NCBI GenBank assembly: GCA_041391425.1 | Contig: JAWKNZ010000003.1 | Location: forward strand, 372,001-436,000 | Direction of reading: 5' to 3' | DNA from: JAWKNZ01 sp041391425 | GTDB taxonomy: Bacteria; Bdellovibrionota_B; Oligoflexia; Oligoflexales; JAWKNZ01 | DNA: 64,000 nucleotides | Shown here: piece by piece, positions 1-7,790 of the stretch | Layout: every line of letters begins with the position of its first letter | How positions within the stretch are numbered: the stretch's first letter is position 1 | The notes under the pieces: model-generated | Databases searched by the model: none | What the model was told of the DNA's origin: nothing | What the model saw: only the letters and a program-made list of their open reading frames with translations | Program-made: the position numbers and the translations under genes

Positions 1-1559
1 ACGAGTTCTGTGTAAGGGTTGATGGTGTTGTTCGAATGCGTTCGGAAAAAGACATTAATCGAAGTCAGCCTTCAGGTGAGATTGAAGTGGTGATTGATGA
101 ATTAACGATACTTAATGAGTCCTGTGAATTACCGTTTCAGGTGCGTGATGATGTGATGGCAGCAGACGACTTAAGGTTGAAGTTTCGTTATTTAGATTTG
201 CGCCGTCCCAAGATGCAAAGAAACTTACAGATCCGCCATCAGGTCGTGCAAGCGACTCGAGAGGCGCTTTCTGAATTAGGTTTTTTAGAGATAGAGACGC
301 CAATGCTCATTAGATCCACCCCCGAAGGGGCGAGAGATTTTGTTGTTCCTTCACGGCTGCATCCTGGTAAATTTTATGCATTACCTCAAAGTCCTCAACT
401 TTATAAACAAATGCTTATGATTTCCGGTTGTGACCGTTATTTTCAATTTGCTCAAGCTTTTAGAGATGAAGATTTGAGGGCAGATAGAGTGCCGGTGCAT
501 ACTCAAATCGATATGGAAATGTCTTTTGTCGAAGAAAAGGATGTTTTTGCAGCTGTTGAAAAATATATGTCTAATATTTTTATGAAGGTTAAAGGCATTA
601 AATTAGATACGCCTTTTCATATCATGTCTTACCAAGAAGCTATGGACCGCTTTGGATGTGATAAGCCAGATACTAGGTTTGCCTTAGAGTTAAAGACAAT
701 TACCGAGTTAGCCTATAAGAGTAGCTTTGGGGTGTTTAAAGATGCAAGCTGTGTACGCTGTTTAGTTGTTCCAAATGGAGAAAGTGTTACTCGCAAAGAT
801 CTCGATGGAGAATTGGCAGACGCTGCTAAAATATATGGCGCGAAAGGGCTGGCTTGGACACGCGTTAAAGAAGGCTCATTAAGCGGCGGAATTGGTAAGT
901 TTTTAAGCGAGATTGAGAAGCCATTGTTATCAGAAATTGGAGCTCAAGAAGGGGCTTTAATTCTCTTTGTTGCTGCCAGTTATAATAGATGTTGTGCGGC
1001 ATTATCTGCTGTTCGATTGAAATTGGCGGCAAAATTAGATTTAATTGATCATAGCCAATTCAACTTTTTATGGGTCAATGATTTTCCTCTATTTGAGTGG
1101 GATGAGGATCGCAAGGCATATAACGCTATGCATCATCTTTTTACTATGCCAAAAGTAGAAGACATCCAATACTTGGATTCTGATCCGGGTAGAGTAAGAG
1201 GTCAACTTTATGATTTGGTTTTGAATGGCGTAGAGCTTTGTTCGGGTAGTATACGGATTAATAGGCCAGAGATACAGTCGCAGGTTATTGATATTGTTGG
1301 CATGCCTAAGGAAGAAGCTGAAAGCAAGTTTGGATTCTTGCTAGAGTCTTTTAAGTATGGAGCTCCCCCGCATGGTGGTAGTGCGGTCGGCCTTGACCGT
1401 TTAGTAGCTATTCTTTGCGGAGAATCTAGTATTAGAGAGGTTATTGCATATCCATGTAATAATGTCGGAGTGTTTCCATTGGACAATTCACCTGCTCAGC
1501 TTAATCCGCAACAGTTGGGTGAGTTGAAGCTAAGCATTAACCCTTCGCAGGATGCTTGA
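1..1559 (+). CDS. aspS: Aspartyl-tRNA synthetase, 5' end cut by window
   Basis: Charges tRNA-Asp (and possibly tRNA-Asn) with aspartate in the cytoplasm. The reading frame is open from base 3, so the ATG at 36 is internal and the anticodon-binding OB domain begins outside the window. Visible class II features in order: the RYLDLRR segment after the OB fold, motif 2 FRDEDLRADR near bases 463-492, a bacterial-type GAD insertion in the middle, and motif 3 GLDRLVAIL near base 1390. Motif 2 is followed by HTQID, where most bacterial enzymes have EFTQID, and the usual FPKTQ segment after motif 3 is replaced by YPCNNVG, so it is a divergent bacterial-type enzyme. It converges with the next gene after 10 bases. 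Whether it is discriminating or non-discriminating cannot be read here. Confidence 0.95.
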   Translation, partial: EFCVRVDGVVRMRSEKDINRSQPSGEIEVVIDELTILNESCELPFQVRDDVMAADDLRLKFRYLDLRRPKMQRNLQIRHQVVQATREALSELGFLEIETPMLIRSTPEGARDFVVPSRLHPGKFYALPQSPQLYKQMLMISGCDRYFQFAQAFRDEDLRADRVPVHTQIDMEMSFVEEKDVFAAVEKYMSNIFMKVKGIKLDTPFHIMSYQEAMDRFGCDKPDTRFALELKTITELAYKSSFGVFKDASCVRCLVVPNGESVTRKDLDGELADAAKIYGAKGLAWTRVKEGSLSGGIGKFLSEIEKPLLSEIGAQEGALILFVAASYNRCCAALSAVRLKLAAKLDLIDHSQFNFLWVNDFPLFEWDEDRKAYNAMHHLFTMPKVEDIQYLDSDPGRVRGQLYDLVLNGVELCSGSIRINRPEIQSQVIDIVGMPKEEAESKFGFLLESFKYGAPPHGGSAVGLDRLVAILCGESSIREVIAYPCNNVGVFPLDNSPAQLNPQQLGELKLSINPSQDA

Positions 1560-1569
1560 TAGATAGAAT

Positions 1570-2010
1570 TTAGTTTATCGGCTCTTGGGTTTCTACTGCC
1601 TTTGTATTCAAATCGAGTGCCCCTGTGAGTACTTGCCAGGCGCGTAGAAATGGGAGCCTGCCTTTGTCTTTTGGCATTTTTCTTAATTGCTCAGGAAGGC
1701 TCGACCAGCTATTTTGAATTAGCTCGGGTCTGTTTCTAACTGTTGCTAAATATAGTGTAGCCTCGCTTCCGTCATCCAAGGTTACAATATCAAAATACCT
1801 ATCACATATTTCCAGCTCTCCTTGAGCTAGCTCAGATGTTAGAATTTCACTAGCATAGATATCCAGTTGCTCTAAGATTGCTTTACCGCCTTCAGGAGTA
1901 AATAACATCCCTGGAAATTTGCTAGAATTGGATGGAAAGACTAGAAAGCCTTTCTTACTCTCTACACCTAGTAATAGAATAGCTTGTTCAGTCTTACATC
2001 TAATGTGCAT
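1570..2010 (-). CDS. Hypothetical protein paired with MglA-like GTPase
   Basis: I do not recognise this 146-residue soluble protein. It has no signal peptide or membrane segment; it is a mixed alpha/beta-looking chain with three cysteines (residues 5, 69 and none catalytic by pattern) and an SSLPEQLRKMPKDKGRLPFL stretch near its C-terminus. It starts 32 bases after the MglA-like GTPase stop on the same strand, so the two are probably co-transcribed, and it could be a regulator or partner of that GTPase. It does not look like the roadblock-fold GAP MglB. The start ATG at 2010 is preceded by a weak GGTGGG-type ribosome site. Confidence 0.7.
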   Translation of the reverse strand: MHIRCKTEQAILLLGVESKKGFLVFPSNSSKFPGMLFTPEGGKAILEQLDIYASEILTSELAQGELEICDRYFDIVTLDDGSEATLYLATVRNRPELIQNSWSSLPEQLRKMPKDKGRLPFLRAWQVLTGALDLNTKAVETQEPIN

Positions 2011-2042
2011 TTTATTATCCCACCATAATTAATGATAAAGCT

Positions 2043-2624
2043 CTATACTGCAAGGCGGCGTATTACTTGTTTAGCCATGGATTGTAATGTTTCCATTGTC
2101 CCTAAGGCTTTGCTTGCAATAGCTTCTTGCTCAGGAAAATTTGTCGGATTGAACTCCTTGCGAAGAATATCAATTGGAATAGTATTGGAAAGATCCCGTT
2201 TGTTATACTGTATGACTTTTGGCATATCTGATAAATTGTACCCATAATCGGACATCAGTTTTTTAGTGAGTGACATGCACTCAATATTATCTGCCATTTT
2301 TTCCACTTGAGAATCAGTGACAAAAACGTAGCCATCCATACCCTTAAGAACAACACTGGATACGGTTTCACAAAAATCATGTTTTGGAAGGATAAATAAA
2401 TGTATTTTTAGGTGAAAATCTTTAACATGCCCCATACTGATGGGTAGGAATTTAAAATAGTATTCTTCGTCATCTTGCGAGCCTAATTCAAGTAAGCCTG
2501 ATTGGACTTCGGATGCTGTTGCGTTGTATATTGAACGAAAATTGGTGGTTTTGCCAGCTCCTTCAGGACCAAAATAAACTACTTTGCAGTTGATTTCTTT
2601 TGTGTCGAAATTTGTAAAAGCCAT
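2043..2624 (-). CDS. MglA-like small Ras-family GTPase with altered switch II
   Basis: Matches the bacterial MglA family (polarity and gliding/type IV pilus switching GTPases): 193 residues, the usual length. The N-terminus runs EINCKVVYFGP, P-loop GPEGAGKTT at residues 19-27, NKRD base-specificity motif at 141-144, and SKA at 171-173. In Myxococcus MglA the switch II segment reads VPGQ, with Gln82 needed for hydrolysis; here residues 79-83 read LPKHD, so glycine and glutamine are replaced by Lys81 and His82. This predicts slow or GAP-independent hydrolysis, or a GTP-locked signalling role (inference). No mglB-type roadblock gene is nearby. Probably the first gene of a two-gene operon with the hypothetical gene downstream. 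Confidence 0.88.
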   Translation of the reverse strand: MAFTNFDTKEINCKVVYFGPEGAGKTTNFRSIYNATASEVQSGLLELGSQDDEEYYFKFLPISMGHVKDFHLKIHLFILPKHDFCETVSSVVLKGMDGYVFVTDSQVEKMADNIECMSLTKKLMSDYGYNLSDMPKVIQYNKRDLSNTIPIDILRKEFNPTNFPEQEAIASKALGTMETLQSMAKQVIRRLAV

Positions 2625-2882
2625 GTCGTTATCATCCTATATTAATTCAAATAAAATAGATTTGTGCTTCAGAGCTTTTGATTACAAGAGGATATACAGA
2701 AACCGGCATCAACATTAGTAGGGTAAAGTCTTCCATTCTGTATTAGGCCTAAAACACATTCGATACTGCACCAAACGTACGATCTCCTCATATTTTTTAG
2801 GCAAGTCTTGTCTGATCGGTTTTGCTCTTTTTAATAGTTACACAGCCTGCGAATCTACTTGTTTTGAGTATAAATATAGCAT

Positions 2883-4934
2883 TTATTGCTGGCTAAGGTC
2901 CAGCAAAGATGAGTCAGTTATTTTTATGTCCACTATTGTCCCTGAAAATTCATTTAAAATAGCTTTTGTCAAATCATGCTCTTTCGCGTGTGTGATCGCA
3001 GCTTGACGCTCTTGCGAAAGCCTTTCAGAGCGGTCTTGAAGTATTGTATTTGGCAATGCTGCTGATGGAGAGCTGTTATATATTTTTTGACTATTGTTAG
3101 CTTTATTTGCTGACTTACTTGAGGGCGACGGTATTGTTTGTGGTTCAGAGTTGTTTTTAGGTAAGGTGTTTTGTTTGTTTAATTCTATAGGTTTTGCTTC
3201 CTGAAACGCCGAATTTATCGAGCTTTCATTCTGAATATTTTTTTCTACTGGAGCATCTGAATTTTTACTGGCAATGATCGATTTTTTACCAACAACACTA
3301 AAATCACCAGTAAAACCAAAAAGTTCAGAAAAAATCTTCTGTAAAGATTTCTGTGCTGTTGGTTGTAATAAGCTCGGGCCTACCATGCTGTTCTCATCCA
3401 CAGCGATGACTATTTTTTCTTGTGAATAATGTAGTGGATGGACTTCTTCTAGTTTCCGTGCTTGTAATGGCTTGAGTTGTTTCCATGCTTCTACTAGGTC
3501 TTGCCATGTGTTGGGAAAGGTATGAACATTTGATTGGCTACTTGGTATCGCTTCAGAGTTAACAGTTTTATTTTCTTCAATCGATTCTTTTACGTCAGAT
3601 TTTAATTGATTGACCTTTTTTTGTGTTTCTTTGACCTCGCTTTTCAACTCCTCCATAAAACTTTTACTCAAAAGTTTTTTCTTTTTTGTTTTTGGTTCTT
3701 CTGTGCTTTGAGAAGATGCATCATTTCCTATAGTGGTAGGTACTGGATAGTTTGCAGTAGTTTGTTGTGGAGCTTGCCTGGTTGCTGTGCTTGTAGTGCT
3801 CAAGCCGTTCGCAAGAATCGAGTCAATATCTGGAAGTCCTGGGTCAAAACACCACTCTAGCAAGTAATTTTCAAATACGAAGCGGTCCAAATCAGAGCCA
3901 TCTAGTTCAGTCCTACATTGCATCAAGGTCCTAAAGATGCGGTTGAGATCTAGGGGGTTGGCTTTAGAAATAAGTATGTCTAGGGAAGATAGCTCATCAT
4001 CATTAAGCTCTAATAAAGTTCTTTTTAGAGCATCTCGACCTAGGTCTTTTAATATAAATCCATGCCTAGCATATTTAGAGAGGTCTTCTACAATTTCTGA
4101 AAATACGACGCCAGCTTGATCTAAATCTTCTACGATATCAATACAGACACGGGCATCTTTAGTGATTAAGGCATCTAACAGCTTAAAGTATGGAGCTGTA
4201 GAAAGGGTTGATACTAACCCATCTAAAGCAGCAAGGTCGACTTTACCTTCACCTATTGCTATAACTTGATCTAGGAATGTCAGGGCATCCCGCATCGATC
4301 CTCTGCCTTCTTTAGCGACGATTTGCAGCGCTTTAGGTTCGTAGGGAATATTTTCTTTATTCAAAATCTCGGTAAGTTTTCCAATGATAGTATCGATCGT
4401 CATTTTCTTTAAATGAAAAGTTAGACAACGGCCAATTACTGTAGGGGGGACTTTTTGCAATTCTGTTGTTGCAAACAAAAAGACGACATCAGGTGGCGGC
4501 TCTTCTAACGTTTTCAGTAGCGCATTGAATGCACTTGTGGAAAGCATGTGGACTTCGTCGATAATATAGACTTTATAGCGTGATCTTTGCGCCACATAGC
4601 TTACGGTTTCTTTTAAAGCGCGGACTTCATCGACACCATTATTGGAAGCTCCATCGATTTCTAAAACATCTTCATGGGAGCCGACAGTAATCGCGCGGCA
4701 GCTTTCACACACACCGCAGGGCTCAGTTGTGGGACCATTTTCACAATTCAATGCTTTTGCCAAAAGTCTTGCTGTTGTTGTCTTTCCTATACCTCGAACT
4801 CCAGAAAATATCATCGCTGGATGCAATCGCTCCATAGCAATTGCCCCGGCCAAGGCTTTGGCTACAGCTTCTTGACCGACGAGGTCACTGAATTTTACCG
4901 GACGGTATTTTCTGGCTAATGGCTGGTATGACAT
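2883..4934 (-). CDS. dnaX: DNA polymerase III subunits gamma/tau
   Basis: Clamp-loader ATPase that also tethers polymerase cores and DnaB at the replication fork. 683 residues, full tau size (E. coli tau is 643). N-terminal AAA+ domain: Walker A GVRGIGKTTTARL about residues 44-57, a four-cysteine zinc knuckle (C-x8-C-x2-C-x2-C pattern around 64-79), DEVHM Walker B and the TTELQKVP sensor 1 region. A low-complexity linker from about residue 375 leads to tau-specific domains IV-V. A perfect A AAA AAG heptamer lies at codons 417-418, followed by a hairpin (see separate entry), predicting a ~423-residue gamma product. ffs lies 178 bases upstream on the same strand, a frequent neighbour of dnaX in bacteria. 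Confidence 0.97.
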   Translation of the reverse strand: MSYQPLARKYRPVKFSDLVGQEAVAKALAGAIAMERLHPAMIFSGVRGIGKTTTARLLAKALNCENGPTTEPCGVCESCRAITVGSHEDVLEIDGASNNGVDEVRALKETVSYVAQRSRYKVYIIDEVHMLSTSAFNALLKTLEEPPPDVVFLFATTELQKVPPTVIGRCLTFHLKKMTIDTIIGKLTEILNKENIPYEPKALQIVAKEGRGSMRDALTFLDQVIAIGEGKVDLAALDGLVSTLSTAPYFKLLDALITKDARVCIDIVEDLDQAGVVFSEIVEDLSKYARHGFILKDLGRDALKRTLLELNDDELSSLDILISKANPLDLNRIFRTLMQCRTELDGSDLDRFVFENYLLEWCFDPGLPDIDSILANGLSTTSTATRQAPQQTTANYPVPTTIGNDASSQSTEEPKTKKKKLLSKSFMEELKSEVKETQKKVNQLKSDVKESIEENKTVNSEAIPSSQSNVHTFPNTWQDLVEAWKQLKPLQARKLEEVHPLHYSQEKIVIAVDENSMVGPSLLQPTAQKSLQKIFSELFGFTGDFSVVGKKSIIASKNSDAPVEKNIQNESSINSAFQEAKPIELNKQNTLPKNNSEPQTIPSPSSKSANKANNSQKIYNSSPSAALPNTILQDRSERLSQERQAAITHAKEHDLTKAILNEFSGTIVDIKITDSSLLDLSQQ
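3657..3687 (-). promoter_or_regulatory. dnaX: Predicted -1 programmed frameshift signal in dnaX
   Basis: On the coding (minus) strand the heptamer A AAA AAG occupies 3687-3681 in the correct phase (codons 417-418 are AAA AAG). Two bases later comes a perfect 9-bp stem, AAAACTTTT / AAAAGTTTT, with a GAGT loop (3678-3657). After a -1 slip the ribosome would read E-K-T-F-E and stop at TAA, giving a product of about 423 residues. This is the arrangement E. coli dnaX uses to make gamma (A AAA AAG plus stem-loop, early stop). The stem here is AT-rich and I see no strong upstream SD-like stimulator. Confidence 0.7.
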
Positions 4935-5112
4935 GCTTCTTTCCTTAAGTATGGAGGTATCCGTCAGACTATACCAAAATACGAGGCTTTCTGGAGCACA
5001 GAATACTTTAGGTGCAAAGAAAAAAGCATCGAAGCTCTGAGCTTATAATGAGGGCACTTTTTTCTAAAATAATGCGGAGATTGTGTCTGTCAGTTAGCCT
5101 TTAAATAAAAAA

Positions 5113-5234
5113 GAGCGTACCGTGATAGCTAGATGACCTAAGCACCTGCCTAGTCCACTACCGTTGCTGCCTTCCGACCCTGGCGGGATTCATGGGTAGA
5201 CACCACTCAGGATCTAGCTATCACGCTACGCTCC
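5113..5234 (-). ncRNA. ffs: Signal recognition particle RNA (small bacterial SRP RNA)
   Basis: The minus strand carries the diagnostic Ffh-binding segment GGTCGGAAGGCAGCAAC (plus-strand GTTGCTGCCTTCCGACC at 5163-5179), the apical domain IV of SRP RNA. The ends pair over about 20 bases (GAGCGTAGCGTGATAGCTAG with CTAGCTATCACGGTACGCTC), giving a single long hairpin of about 122 nt, the short Alu-less form. A T-rich tract follows the helix at 5112-5101, so the terminal helix may also serve as terminator. It works with Ffh/FtsY in co-translational membrane targeting. Confidence 0.95.
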
Positions 5235-5638
5235 TTAACGTAGTAAGCTATAGCAAAGTTCAGAAGAAAATTCCAATGAGAATCCTAGATTAGAGGCCAC
5301 TTATATCTGTTTTTTAAAATAGTTTTTAAAATCAAATGGTTTCATATTCTTCGTAGTTCTGCTTTGCGTCGAAGTGAGTCAGACACACCCTTATCTGGGA
5401 GCTTTTAATGGCTCTTATTGATGGATTTTGGTACATTTTGCAGGGACCTTTGATTATAAATGAAGCACTAGAGTTTTAGCTTATGAGCATAAAATCCAAT
5501 AACTTGATGAGAATGTGCTCTGCTCTTTTGGTTGGGTCAAACCGATATTGTAACAGGGCCAGTTTTACTGTTGCCAGTCACACACTGGACGATACGCCAT
5601 TTTTCGAAAACAAACTCAAGTTTTGTAATATTGTATCA
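5235..5638. other. Intergenic stretch, nothing recognised
   Basis: No gene, RNA or clear terminator seen between ffs and the hipBA control region. The promoter of ffs should lie just above 5235 on the minus strand but I could not place a convincing -35/-10 pair. Confidence 0.4.
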
Positions 5639-5784
5639 ATATGAGACTTGTGGGGATCGTTAATCTATTTAATGACTCCTATAGGGTGCATTTGTTGAAA
5701 AATAGTTCATGTTCTGCTAGAATCTACCGATATGAGTCTTGTGAGGTGCATTAATTCATTTAATGTATCCTACATGATACATTA
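5639..5784 (+). repeat. Imperfect tandem duplication of hipBA control region
   Basis: Two ~55-base units, 5639-5693 and 5730-5784, share ATATGAGxCTTGTGxGG followed by TTAATxxATTTAATG and a TCCTA segment at the same spacing, 91 bases apart. The second unit ends in the palindrome listed next. Duplicated half-operators upstream of hipBA would permit cooperative HipB/HipA binding (inference). Confidence 0.55.
5761..5784. promoter_or_regulatory. Candidate HipB operator
   Basis: Perfect inverted repeat TAATGTATC - 6 bases - GATACATTA, ending 21 bases before the hipB start. E. coli HipB binds TATCC-N8-GGATA; the TATC/GATA half-sites here fit that general form. Its position overlapping the expected promoter suits autorepression. 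Confidence 0.55.
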
Positions 5785-5805
5785 TGATCCTTTCAGGAGA
5801 AAAAT

Positions 5806-6090
5806 GTGAGCGACCATCGTCCACCCTATCTGCAAAAGGCCATAGACCAAGGAGGCGAAGAATTGGGTCAAGCCCTAAAAACCGCGCGCAAGCGCCGTGG
5901 CATAACCCTAGTCGAAATGGCAGCAAAAATCGGGGTCACTCGCCGTACCCTGACGCGCCTAGAAAAGGGCGACACCGCAGTAAATTTAGCGGTCCTTTTG
6001 GCTTGCTTAACTGTTTATGGTCTACTCAATCAGTTGACGGCCAGCGTATTGCCCAACAAGGATCCACAGGGGCAGAAAAAGATCGATTGA
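5806..6090 (+). CDS. hipB: HipB-type XRE antitoxin, C-terminus apparently frameshifted
   Basis: DNA-binding antitoxin that would neutralise HipA and repress the operon. 94 residues with an N-terminal extension and an XRE helix-turn-helix (about residues 21-75; GITLVEMAAKIGVTRRTLTR). The start is GTG at 5806, 6 bases after AGGAG (5795-5799). The chain ends KKID at 6090, but the -1 frame immediately continues AEKDRLRLPERVRKKKN... to a stop at 6158, which is the kind of basic tail HipB-family proteins carry. The switch point would be the GGGG run at 6069-6072. So either one base is missing or added (mutation or sequencing) or the antitoxin has lost its native tail. An intact version would end 29 bases before hipA. 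Confidence 0.85.
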   Translation: MSDHRPPYLQKAIDQGGEELGQALKTARKRRGITLVEMAAKIGVTRRTLTRLEKGDTAVNLAVLLACLTVYGLLNQLTASVLPNKDPQGQKKID

Positions 6091-6187
6091 GACTGCCGGA
6101 GCGAGTACGTAAGAAAAAGAACCGCATTACCGGTGATGTTGACATGAGTAAGTTATAACCAAGAGTGGAGAGGAAAAGGGGGGGGGT

Positions 6188-7489
6188 ATGGACAAAAATC
6201 GTAAAAAAATCACCAAACCAACAGCTAAAGAAGCAGCCGAAGGAACCACCTTCGTTTTTACCTTTCTGCCAGACAAAGGGTTTGTCCTTGCAGGCCGGCT
6301 AGTGATGTCGCTGGAGATGCGTAATCCATGGGCTCGCTTTACTTACGCGGGGTCTTATCTCGCGCGCCCCAAAGCTTATAGTCTCGACCCTCATCTTCCC
6401 CTCACAGATCAGGAGCATAACGCACCGGTTGGCTTTGTTATGTTTTCAGGCCTTCGCGACGCGGCTCCCGATGGTTGGGGACGGCATTTGCTAAACCGTG
6501 CCGCGGGAACCTTGGAAATGAGTGAATTTGATTATCTGGTTCGAAGTGGAGATGACCGCGTCGGAGCTTTGGCTTTTGGTCCAACCCCAGAAAAGCCAGA
6601 GCGCGTGCCCTTAGGTGGGAAGCCTCCGATAGGAGAACGCTTTAGTGTGGAAGAACTTCAGGAAATAATCACCCGTGGTTTATCAGAGGACGATTACTCG
6701 GAAGCTTTAAAAAGAATGCTCTACCGTGGTTCTTCGGGCCTAGGAGGAGCTCGTCCGAAGGGTACCGCATACTACAATGGCCGACTATGGCTGGCTAAGT
6801 TTTCCCGTCAAGACGATTCCTATAGTCAGCCGCTTATCGAATTTGCAAATATGTCGCTGGCAGCAAAAGCGGGACTCGACGTGCCCGCTTTGGATTTCCT
6901 CACCTTGCCGTCAAATCATACTGTCTTTATGATCGAGCGTTTCGATAGGAAACAATTGGGCACAAGCGATCTTTTGCGCACTCCGTTTATTTCGGGACTA
7001 TCTGCCCTAGGTGCCCATGAGTCCGATTACAACCGCTGGGGATACGAGGATCTAGCTGCTTTTATCTTCAAGGAGATCCCAGCGGCCAGCAACGATTTGC
7101 GTCGCCTGTTTCAGCGTATGATTTTCAATGTATTCACCGGCAATACCGACGATCATTTACGCAACCATGGTTTTTTGTTCGACGCTAAAAAGGCGGTATG
7201 GCGCCTGTCTCCCGTCTACGATGTTGTGCCCCAGGCGGGTCTGGTTTCTGACGAAAAATTTGGCTTTCTCAAACTCGGCGACGGTCGTCAGCAAACCATA
7301 GATAACGCCTTGGCAGCTGCACCGTTTTTTCAGCTATCTTCTGCTGAAGCGCGCTCGCTTACCGACGAGATCTACCATGTAGTCAAAGATTGGCGGACAC
7401 ATTTTGCTGCGGTAGGAGTCAGCGCACGAGAGATCGATGCTCTCGGGAAAGCATTTTCAGAAACCGAGGGGTATTCGAATAACGACTGA
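6188..7489 (+). CDS. hipA: HipA-type serine/threonine kinase toxin
   Basis: Kinase toxin of the HipBA module; the E. coli member phosphorylates glutamyl-tRNA synthetase and induces persistence. 433 residues, close to the 440 of E. coli HipA. N-terminal couple_hipA subdomain (DAAPDGWGRHLL around residue 97), GGARPKG P-loop/substrate motif near residue 189, catalytic loop NTDDHLRNHGFL near 319, and SPVYDVVP metal-binding segment near 341. The gene is visibly more GC-rich than its surroundings, as is hipB, which points to horizontal acquisition. SD-like G-run just before the ATG. The kinase motifs look intact, whereas the antitoxin tail does not. Confidence 0.93.
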   Translation: MDKNRKKITKPTAKEAAEGTTFVFTFLPDKGFVLAGRLVMSLEMRNPWARFTYAGSYLARPKAYSLDPHLPLTDQEHNAPVGFVMFSGLRDAAPDGWGRHLLNRAAGTLEMSEFDYLVRSGDDRVGALAFGPTPEKPERVPLGGKPPIGERFSVEELQEIITRGLSEDDYSEALKRMLYRGSSGLGGARPKGTAYYNGRLWLAKFSRQDDSYSQPLIEFANMSLAAKAGLDVPALDFLTLPSNHTVFMIERFDRKQLGTSDLLRTPFISGLSALGAHESDYNRWGYEDLAAFIFKEIPAASNDLRRLFQRMIFNVFTGNTDDHLRNHGFLFDAKKAVWRLSPVYDVVPQAGLVSDEKFGFLKLGDGRQQTIDNALAAAPFFQLSSAEARSLTDEIYHVVKDWRTHFAAVGVSAREIDALGKAFSETEGYSNND

Positions 7490-7790
7490 AATTTTTTTCA
7501 CAGTAAGCGTAATAAATCCTCACTCAATTGCCGTTATACTACGCCCCTTGACAGTGATCGCGTCGAATAGTCCCTATGGGTAGCAAAGCATTACTTTAAG
7601 AATTTGTCTTTCTGCCACAACAACACTGACGCAGAGGTCGGTAATATAATGGTGTTTCTTATCTGCACGGCTGTAGATAGCAAAAATAATAAATAGCTAC
7701 ATGATTTTTCTTGATGTTTTAATCTTTTCTTTAAACGTCCTCAAAAGTTAGGTACTAGATATATTTAAAAATAGCTGGAGGGGATATAAG
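7490..7790. other. Intergenic, no gene seen
   Basis: About 300 bases between hipA and the SNF2 gene without a supported gene. A TGGAGGGG ribosome-binding site for the next gene lies at about 7775-7783. Confidence 0.4.

Noticed and set aside
5784..6158. 124-codon frame overlapping hipB as a separate gene
   Set aside because: Only its 3' third looks like protein (the displaced HipB tail); the rest is the shadow of hipB.
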